A stretch of 64,000 bases of DNA from Bolinopsis microptera (Eukaryota > Ctenophora > Tentaculata > Lobata > Bolinopsidae), in NCBI RefSeq assembly GCF_026151205.1, contig NC_087084.1:14276235-14340234 (forward strand), read 5' to 3'. Position 1 is the stretch's first letter. Each line of letters opens with the position of its first letter. The position numbers and the translations under genes are program-made. A model generated the notes under the pieces. That model saw nothing but the letters and a program-made list of their open reading frames with translations. It was not told where the DNA came from and ran no database searches. Below, piece by piece: positions 56,216-64,000 of the stretch.

Positions 56216-57603
56216 ATGCAGGCAAGATCATGGATGCACCACCTCTGGAAACGACAAAGGAGAGAACCAGCACTGAGGAACTACCCCTCCCCTCCTCAGT
56301 AACCTAGCAACCACTCAGTCCTCACAACACACCACACCCCCCTTAACAATGCCAGTCCAGGTAAACAAGACCCGTTATAATTAACAATTAGCATTTTAAT
56401 TGACTGCTAGCCAATAACCAGGGCAGGGTTCCCCGGAAAACTTTGACAAGAGCTATCACCCATGGTGGATGACCATGTCAATAAACGATGAATGACAGGA
56501 CACTGACAGTAATATTTGGTGATATTCGTGCATACTTATCAGCTCACCATTTCGTCAGATAACAAGGACATGATGCGTTGCCCAGATAACAATATCAGTC
56601 ACTACCATGACAAATCACAACTATAATAGAGGCAAACACACTATATGCAGCTTTATAGCAGCACAATTCTTATTCAGTATATGAGAATTTTACTGATAAT
56701 TAACATATTCATGGCTGACAGCAGGATTTATAAGTTTGTTAGGTAACGGTGCTATAATAATACTAATAATAGGGTTACCATGGTGACTATAGGATATGCT
56801 CACGCCATTTAACAAACCCGGCTAGGATCAGCGTGTTGGATGATTAGAAAATATAAGCAGGGTGTATTATACAGGTATACTGTATAATTGTTCAATATAA
56901 TGGCACTGGGGTGAGTGTTAGGGTACGCGATATAATGAGAGGACAATACTAAAACCAGCAGCTGGGCAACCTACTGGTTACCTAGTTACCTGATCTCATC
57001 CCAGCCAATTCCATGGAAACTGACCAAGCAGCAGCGGCCTGATCAACCGTGTCAGTGAATGATCAGTGAATCTTACTATAATGCCACCTTACTGATCAAC
57101 TCCGGTATTACATCAGAAGGAGTGTATTGTGACGTAACTAACAACCAGGGATCTGTGCAGTATTAGCAGGTCCCCAGCCTGCTAGTTCCACACGTTGAGG
57201 GGTGGTTTAAAGATCCCGACCAGGCTAAGGGTGATAATTATAATTAATATATAATTATAATTACTATTAGCGGCAATAGATCACATTGGGTGTGATGATT
57301 GATACTGACGAGCGGCGTTTTAGATTAAATACCGTTCTGAATGGTGTTGATCCGACCTGGAGAATTTATAACACGGATACCGCATTACCAGGATAACAGG
57401 ATTTTTCACAGATTTACGATTACAGATTATACAGGATACCGAGAATACCGATATTTAACAGGATTTAGACCGCGATACTTCTCACAGGTACACAGGCACT
57501 AACAGATACCGACTATACCACGATAACACGATTAACAGTTCTACACTAGTATGAATAAATCGTAACGTCCACTATCTTAACACGCATATTCTGGTATACG
57601 ATT
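56216..57603. other. Intergenic; no supported gene
   Basis: No conserved frame. 56299-56311 contains GTAACCTAGCAAC, the X-box-like motif also seen in the 46-bp array at 13731. Confidence 0.4.
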
Positions 57604-58505
57604 GCTAGGTAAATAAATTATTAAAACTTCTCCAGCGTTGTTGAAACATGTTGGCACACAGCTACCTTGTATTTCGCCAAAATTACTGTTTATTATTTTG
57701 CCTTGCTTTCCTTCCACTTGTTCGGCTGAACCCCGCAGAACCGCAATAGTTAGGTACCACATAAATTTTCGTTTACCGAACATAGACAGATGATCAATCA
57801 TCAATACGGTGTGGAAAGTGAGCCTTCGGCACGACAACACGACCTAACAGCATATTATTGCACCTGCATTACAGAGATAAAAGTGAGGAATTTGCGATAT
57901 GACGATATTGAAAGACATTATAGAGCAAAGCTCTCCATGTCGCTCTTCTAAGTAAAATCGGTAGTCGATCACCCGATTGCACGATGCACAATGATCCATA
58001 GTAACGAATTCTTACGGCTTTAGACGCATTAACGAAGTCCCGTACAGCATGCCACGGGTTCAAATCTCATCATTAGCCATCAAATTGACTTGAGGTCAGG
58101 ACCGAAGCTCTCAGTAGTTCATCAACAGGTCCATCAATTAGCGCGGATCAAATTGATTAGGTCAATCAAATAGAACTCAATTTAGTGGTGAGCGTCGGTT
58201 AGTATGATATTTACGAAATTTAAGCCCTAAATTCAAGATACAATTGTGTGCTCTAAATATTGCATCTAAATGGGGATATAGGAGGTAGTTTGGGTGCCTT
58301 GAATCTGGTTATAAATGAGACCGCATGTGTTAGGGACAAAGGACGGATTTTTGGCCAAAAACGGATTGAAATTAAATTATAGGTCCACTATCGTGAACCG
58401 TCATAATTGTTTACAGAATTGGGTAGGTAAACAGTGGCGAAACTTTGCTTGTTGGCGCCCCCCCCGCTCAGTGACGAAAAGCGCCCCCCTAAAATTTTGT
58501 GTCCC

Positions 58506-58536
<31 letters not shown>

Positions 58537-59480
58537 TCGGGTACTTTTTTAATTTTTTACGCTAAATTGGACAGGGAAATACACAAACAAGGCGTTTTTT
58601 CAGTAAAAGGGCCTAAAATTCAGGAAAATTGCGCCCCCCTTATACGGCGCCCCCCGCACAGCGGGGTCTGCGGGGCCCTAAGTTACGCCACTGTAGGTAA
58701 ATGAATTATTAAAAACATTCTCAGCTTTGTTTGAAATCAGGGAGGTGAACCATATTGGACACGTGGTAGCCTTTATTTCCAATTATTTTACTGTTTTTAT
58801 ACTTATTAATATTCAACATTTCGGTCTGAACCCCGCAGATAGATTTAAGGTACACAGATATATATTTTCTCTAACCCAGAACAAAGACAGATGATCAAGT
58901 CACAATATATTGCACAATATATCACAATAGATACTGGTTGGGAGAATCAGAAAGTGAGCCTTCCGGCACGCGACTACGACAACCAACCAGGACTGATCAT
59001 TGCACCTCGCCATTTACAAGAAGATAACAGTAAGGAAAACTGACGATAGGAAGGCCATAGGAAGGTTAGCTCTCCAAATGTCGCTAATCTAACGTAAAAT
59101 CGAGTAGCCGATGCACGAATGACCTAGCAACGATAATTGACTTTATACGGACTTTAGACCGACTTCAGACCGAAGTCCAGTATACGCATGCCAACAGGGT
59201 CCAAATCTCAATCAATTAGGCCCGATCAAATTGATTTGAGGTCAGAGACCGAAGTCCAGTACGCATGCCAACAGGACCCAATCAATTAGGCCTGATCAAA
59301 TTGATTTGAGGTCAAATCAAAATAGAACTTCATAGTATTCAGTGGTGAAGCTGTCGGTTAGTTGATATCTTACAGAAATTCAAAATAAAATTGTGTGCAT
59401 CTAAATAGTTCGCATCTAAATGGCGATAGTATCGAGGTAGCTAATTGGGTGCCTTGAGTCTGGTACTAAAGATGGAATTG
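57604..59480. repeat. About 0.8-kb tandem duplication split by an hAT MITE
   Basis: Copy 1 is 57604-58431 and copy 2 starts at 58694, both beginning TAGGTAAATRAATTATTAAAA and ending GGGTGCCTTGARTCTGG. Copy 2 differs by numerous short gaps. Shared blocks include CTGAACCCCGCAGA, ACAGATGATCAA and GAAAGTGAGCCTTC. The MITE at 58432-58693 sits exactly at the junction. 59458-59580 is a 60-bp repeat (ACTAAAGATGGAATTGGACC), two copies plus a partial third. Confidence 0.75.
58432..58693. mobile_element. hAT-type MITE, 262 bp, perfect 8-bp target duplication
   Basis: Termini CAGTGGCGAAACTT and AAGTTACGCCACTG; target duplication TAGGTAAA at 58424-58431 and 58694-58701. The interior has C-rich subterminal runs (GGCGCCCCCCCCGC) and a poly-A tract. 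The CAGTGGCG ends with an 8-bp duplication fit hAT elements; a smaller relative is at 62833-62897. Confidence 0.85.
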
Positions 59481-59681
59481 GACCCGGCAGTGCGTAACGA
59501 GGGACCCCGCTGTACTAAAGATGGAATTGGACCCGGCAGTGCGTAACGAAGCTGACCCCGCTGTACTAAAGATGGAAGTCCGGTTGTAACATATTCGCTG
59601 ATAATCACTGAAACTATTCGATTATCATGTGTCAATAACCAGTTATAATATAAGTTAATATATATTTATATATAATAAGTT

Positions 59682-59727
59682 ACAAATAAAACGGCGATTC
59701 AATTAAATAAATCGCCGTTTTATTTGT
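59682..59727. repeat. 18-bp perfect inverted repeat (hairpin)
   Basis: ACAAATAAAACGGCGATT at 59682-59699 and its complement at 59710-59727 with a 10-nt loop. A second hairpin of similar size lies near 60058-60102 (ATACTTTCAAC...GTTGAAAGTAT). No nearby gene end to make either a terminator-like element. Confidence 0.6.
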
Positions 59728-60673
59728 ACTAACTGGATTTATCCAAATAAACATCATATAATATAAGTTACATGTAATGTTCAACAAGGTGTGCGGATAG
59801 TCATGCTAAACGAATAGTAAATTTTCTTGGTCACCACTTCGACACTTTCACAGATCAGTGAGACGGGTATTCCCAGGATCACTATTCAATGTCCGTCCTC
59901 TATATAATTATATAGTCCTCTATTTAGAGACTATAGGAGTCATGGATTTCTTAATGAGATAGCTTCTGAGAAGCTGATTTTCTTTTCTCAGTAGCCTCCT
60001 CTCGAGTTTCACAAAGCAATCTTTGTCAGATATTTTGATCAAATATCATTAACATTTTTAATACTTTCAACACTACTATATATAGTAATGTTGAAAGTAT
60101 ATATAACAAATGATTTGAGATCATGAATACGATGTTGTCACATAGAAATGTTGAATAATTCCTTGTCGCATCAAACGGGATCAATAGAAATTTACCCAAG
60201 AAAACATCATTAAAAGGTAACACAGACAATTAATATTTGTAGTTCGTACGACTAGAAAATTCAAAATATTGTTGGCGATTAAAATTAATTAGACAGCAGA
60301 AATAGAAAACAAAATATATGCCCGTTCGCGTTGTGCACAATAATTTTGGTGCTTATGTGTTAGGGTTTCTTTATTCTTACTATCTTCTTCTTAAGAAAAG
60401 TCGGTGGAAATAATAAAACGGCAAAATTCAGATTGATCAGAAGCGTCCTAATCATCGGTACTTGAGAGGCTTTCAAAGATTTCAATAAGTTTCCAACTCC
60501 TCCCCAGAGGATCCCAAGTTGCAATGATAAATATCAAACTTATACTCCAAATATAAACGACAGCTCATAGTCATATGGCGTATACGAATCCAACTATAGG
60601 CACGCTGATTTATTGATAAAGGAGCAAACGCTATCAGCCATTAATTAATCACGTAATCAAGCCCTCTCCCAAG

Positions 60674-61297
60674 CTATGCACGTGCAATTATGCTACTCGC
60701 ACGTGCAATTATGCTACAGCTCCTATTCACAATTAACTTTCTATTATCACCGATAAAAAGGTCCCACTCATCTTTGGTTGGAGTCCACGTGGCTTTGATC
60801 CCGAAAATATAGGTCGTTAGGGGGAGGGGCAGCTGTAAATTAGGAATGACTGCGGAGTGATACAGTGCGATGTGACGATAATAGTCGGTATAAAATGGAG
60901 TGTTCGTCGCACGTGCAAAAACGGTAAATTGGTGACTAGTGAGCGGGTTTTCTGGTAATAGAAATGAAAAAATACATACGTTAATATTGATAGTTATAAT
61001 TGCAATTGAATCGGTAGAAGATGAATGAAACTGCAATTCTACATGAACGAAACTATTATTCGGTAGAAGATGAATGAAACTGCTATTCTACATGAATGAA
61101 ACTATTATTCGGTAGAAGATGAATGAAACTGCAATTCTACATGAATGAAACTATTATTCGGTAGAAGATGAATGAAACTGCTATTCTACATGAACGAAAC
61201 TATTATTCGGCAATAAAGATGACTAAGGCTCAGTACCTGGATTGACAGATTCTGCCCAGGAGGGTTTGATGATATAGTATGCACTCTTAGTCTTAAC
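60674..61297 (-). CDS. Last two exons of an unrecognised gene (112 codons seen)
   Basis: Minus-strand exons 61297-61237 and 60951-60674 join in phase 1 with a GTACTG donor and an ATTACCAG acceptor. The product reads KTKSAYYIIKPSWAES... then FTVFARATNTPFYTDYYRHI, then TTYIFGIKATWTPTKDEWDL, and a stop at 60674. It has no membrane segment or repeats until the tail, where a 20-bp duplication (GCACGTGCAATTATGCTACT) repeats the last residues. The aromatic-rich, Pro-bounded text looks like a folded enzyme domain, but I cannot name it. Upstream exons were not found. Confidence 0.45.
61020..61215. repeat. About 49-bp tandem repeat, 4 copies
   Basis: Unit TCGGTAGAAGATGAATGAAA, CTGCAATTCTACATGAACGA, AACTATTAT. 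It lies in the intron between the two exons of the 60674-61297 gene. Confidence 0.85.
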
Positions 61298-62249
61298 CTG
61301 ACTATATTACAATGGGGAGACACTGCGTTCAAGTAACTGGCACTCCGTTATAAAGTCAATAAAATAATGAATGATAGAATAACAATAGAATTGATTTAAC
61401 CTAATATTCATCAGGCGAAAATATATTCTTTTTGGACTCAAAAGTGAAAAGTTGAAAATGTTTTTAAACCTTTAAGGTTTAAACTAATAGTAATTGTATA
61501 CTTATCCAAAAAAAAATGGGTCCAAGAATCAACAGCCCTGATGTCCTAACCTGAAAGCAATAACTACATTTCTCAAGCTAATGGCTGATGGAAGTAAGGC
61601 ACAACAGGAAGGGTTTAGGGGCCTTATCCACCGCAAGGTAGCTAAAAGTGCAGGCTAACCATTTACCTCCAGGCCATTTCACAGTGTATTTAAGTGGGCT
61701 TGTAGGAAAACATGTTTACCCCGCTGTACTTCTTTGGGGGGATACGTGTGTTGCTAGATTCTTTCATCGATTAAACATAAATGTTGGTTTTGAAGGCAGT
61801 TTCAAAAGGGCTGGGGTTACCAGGGTAACCAATGATCAGTGGGACATGACTTTTTAAATGGATTTTCCGGTAACATTGGGCGGGATGCGGGGTGGACTAG
61901 GGGACTTTGCTCGGTAATTGCAACAGATGAGTCGGGTCTGGATGACTGCAGCCTACAACAGCCTACTTCCAGCTTACTGGATCACTTCCAGCCTACACTA
62001 GTAAGTCTTTCCGGACAGTAAACAGTAAGTTTTAGTGTAATCGAGGAACTGAGAACCCTGATGCGGGATATGGATATATAATGGAGGGGGTTATCTGGCG
62101 TAGATCGGACTTAGTTCCGACATAGTATGATAGTAGTAGTACTCAAGTAGTAATCGATCGCATTGCTTGTGGTAGGCACCACGCCTCTACTTATCCCAAA
62201 ATGCCCTGGTCGTATCCAAACTCTCAGAGTTTTAGAGTTTAGAGGCAGT
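61298..62249. other. Intergenic with a LINE 3' tail (about 62045-62130, + strand)
   Basis: 62045-62130 encodes EELRTLMRDMDI, a stop, then WRGLSGVDRT and a stop: the same LINE ORF2 C-terminus as at 20671-20825 but with a nonsense codon. Together the two copies define one LINE family different from the one at 1-6418, or at least a different part of it. No gene otherwise. Confidence 0.6.
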
Positions 62250-62531
62250 TCAGCTTCTGTTTACTGTTCTCCAGAAGAATTTGCGCGCATACCCACAGAG
62301 TCTGCAACCGTTGCTAAGGAACCTGCACTCTGCAACCCCTTCATCTGCCCTTATTAGGGGGGACTTACAATTCAATGCAGGTAATTGATACAACTTTACA
62401 TGAAAATCTGATGACATTGAGGGCTGCACCCCAGCCGCGAAAGGCTGGCCGCATACGGCATAAAGCTCGTCAATACTGACAGTTATTGATAACAATAGAA
62501 TCATGCAAAAAGCTACAAATTTAAAGGCCAA
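62250..62531 (-). CDS. Possible first exon of a small secreted protein
   Basis: The minus-strand ORF starts MAFKFVAFCMILLLSITVS, a good signal peptide, followed by IDELYAVCGQPFAAGVQPSM. A GTAAAG donor follows SSDFH near 62398, so the later residues may be intron. No second exon was identified. A chance hydrophobic ORF cannot be excluded. Confidence 0.3.
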   Translation of the reverse strand: MAFKFVAFCMILLLSITVSIDELYAVCGQPFAAGVQPSMSSDFHVKLYQLPALNCKSPLIRADEGVAECRFLSNGCRLCGYARKFFWRTVNRS

Positions 62532-64000
62532 CCATTCGTGGCCGGAGTAAGGCAGGCGTGCAATTAAACGATTTTATATGTGTTACTTATTTAAGCTCTG
62601 GTTAATTATTTAATTATATAAGCATGAAGACCTTATAGTCTTCTGTAAAGACTGCAATCACCTTCGGATTGCAGGTTGCATGTCTAGGTTTTTTCTTCCA
62701 TGTCGAGGCGGAAAAGGTGCAGGAGACCACCTACTCCACGATGGCATCTCATACAATACAATTTTTAAGCAGGTTAATTATATAACCACGGATAGGTTCG
62801 GTAATAGGCAGTACCAATCATTAAGTTAATTACAGTGGCGTAACGTTGCCTGTTGGCGCCCCCACCCCTCCCCTTTTGGCCCTTCGTTACGCCACTGGTT
62901 AATTATATAACCACGGATAGGTCCGGTAATAGGAACCGTGCGGATATCTGTCCGGTAATAGACAGTACCAATCATCATTTCACAATAAAGTATTGTGGTC
63001 ATAGTAACACAATATTATGCGCATAATTACACAATATTATGCGCATCCTGTGTATTCAACACGCACAGTCTACGATATTTTGATACAAAGATAAACACCA
63101 GTAGTTAGACAAGAGCTCACAACCTTTTGAGGCCCTGCAAATCAATGATCTCAGTATACGTAACCCAGGAATCGTGGCCAGGAATCCTGAAGCCTCTGCA
63201 TGTTTGCATTGTGCATTCTTGTGGAATAGTCTAAAATCTAGACGTTGAAACGATCCCTAGTTTCATCCGCAGACAGTAAACTTTGCCTTTATCAGAACAA
63301 CTCATATCCGGTAAACTTATTTACATATCTTCAGTGGAACTTGGTGGCTTGGTACCGTTCAAAACATGAGATGATGATTGAGGAAGACTACATATTATCT
63401 TAACAAGGTTCAACTTAAAATGGAAATAGTTGAAAACTCTCACATGTTGAGGTGCTGCCAGAGGGCTAAGGAGGAACCAACGAAATGGCAATGAAAAAGC
63501 AAAGAACAGATCCTGATCTTTTATTCTGAATGCATCTCCCCCTTTCCACACTGCGTCAATCCCCCCTCTTATAAAGACTAACTATCTTCCTCCCCTCTCT
63601 TATATCATCTTTTATGGTATGGTCTAGCCTCAGGACTCATGCGAATGGGTGTACTTGGAAATCTGCATTAACAAGGGAACCCTGCAGTAGAAATTGTATA
63701 CCTACATGATCATTGATTACTGGTGATAAGTTCTTTAGTCGGTGCCACTAAATCACTCGCCGAGGGTTTTTAATTCGTTACAGAAGGGTCCTGAACATAA
63801 TATGAAAGTAACACCGATCGAATGTATTTTTTAATGTTTAGATGAGACCATTTCTTTTGGACCATTACCCAGAACTGTAAAAACCCAAGTCACTTGATAG
63901 CGCGCTGGCGAATGAATTAGTAAAAGCCTTCTCCAGCACCCACCAGTACCCACCATCACCCACCAGTACCCAATAACGCCCTCCAGTACCCACTAACGAC
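62532..64000. other. Intergenic with a 65-bp hAT MITE and a terminal minisatellite
   Basis: No coding frame with recognisable content. The last 65 bases start a CACCAGTACC-type repeat that continues off the window (63936-64000). Confidence 0.5.
62833..62897. mobile_element. hAT-type mini-MITE, 65 bp, perfect 8-bp target duplication
   Basis: Ends CAGTGGCGTAACG and CGTTACGCCACTG, flanked by GTTAATTA at 62825-62832 and 62898-62905. The interior GGCGCCCCCAC matches the subterminal part of the 58432-58693 element, so it is an extreme internal-deletion relative. Confidence 0.85.

Noticed and set aside
55266..56273. 335-aa Leu/Ile/Ser-rich minus-strand ORF
   Set aside because: Translation of the 34-bp minisatellite (period 34 aa per three units), not a protein family.
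58030..58075. GGGTTCAAATCTC resembling a tRNA B-box
   Set aside because: No A-box at the right distance and no acceptor-stem pairing.
63321..63551. 76-codon minus-strand ORF with a hydrophobic patch
   Set aside because: Hydrophobic stretch is internal and no splice or family support is seen.

Overview
The window is eukaryotic and reads as invertebrate animal DNA. It is AT-rich, its genes are split by short GT-AG introns, and it holds animal-type families: a BTB-BACK-Kelch protein, a polypeptide GalNAc-transferase, and rhodopsin-class GPCRs. It also holds non-LTR, Penelope-like and cut-and-paste transposons and roughly 8-9 kb of tandem arrays. I cannot place it to a phylum. There are no operons, CRISPR arrays or rRNA genes.

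Layout. 1-6.4 kb: an uninterrupted LINE on the minus strand. ORF2 (endonuclease and reverse transcriptase) runs off the left edge, ORF1 is unusually large, and a 17-bp array lies where the 5' UTR would be. 6.4-19.4 kb: no convincing complete gene; 10-, 19- and 46-bp arrays, a pogo-like MITE, an hAT-like element and the last exon of a GPCR. 19.4-23.5 kb: an 8-exon BTB-BACK-Kelch gene (+). 23.9-24.7 kb: a mariner-type non-autonomous element. 25.3-26.9 kb: a 3-exon coiled-coil gene (+) with a MITE in intron 1. 27.1-33.3 kb: a complete 10-exon polypeptide GalNAc-transferase (-). 34.7-37.2 kb: a 6-exon class A GPCR (-), with a Penelope-like retroelement inserted 38 bp upstream of its ATG. 39-47.5 kb: almost all repeats. 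48.5-49.2 kb: a coiled-coil ORF with an internal UAG. 51.2-51.9 kb: a 3-exon gene for a 78-aa secreted, neuropeptide-like precursor (-). 52-60 kb: indel-rich tandem duplications and hAT MITEs. 60.7-61.3 kb: two exons of an unrecognised gene.

Most notable observations. (i) A 20-bp minisatellite joining a CRE palindrome and an E-box occurs at five loci, in both orientations, and every multi-copy array is flanked by a locus-specific direct duplication of about 25-105 bp. This resembles insertion of a mobile satellite with long target duplications. (ii) Tandem arrays have amplified splice sites: a 47-bp unit carries the GalNAc-transferase exon 3 acceptor about 32 times, and a 58-bp unit carries the GPCR exon 5 donor four times. 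(iii) The LINE ORF1 appears to combine a degenerate AlkB-like 2OG-oxygenase fold with an SGNH hydrolase domain that lacks its catalytic His. (iv) A new secreted peptide precursor. Two otherwise good genes each lack one base in a homopolymer run, so base-level assembly quality should be kept in mind. Exon models were built by eye from reading frame, splice consensus, phase and family conservation; no search was run.
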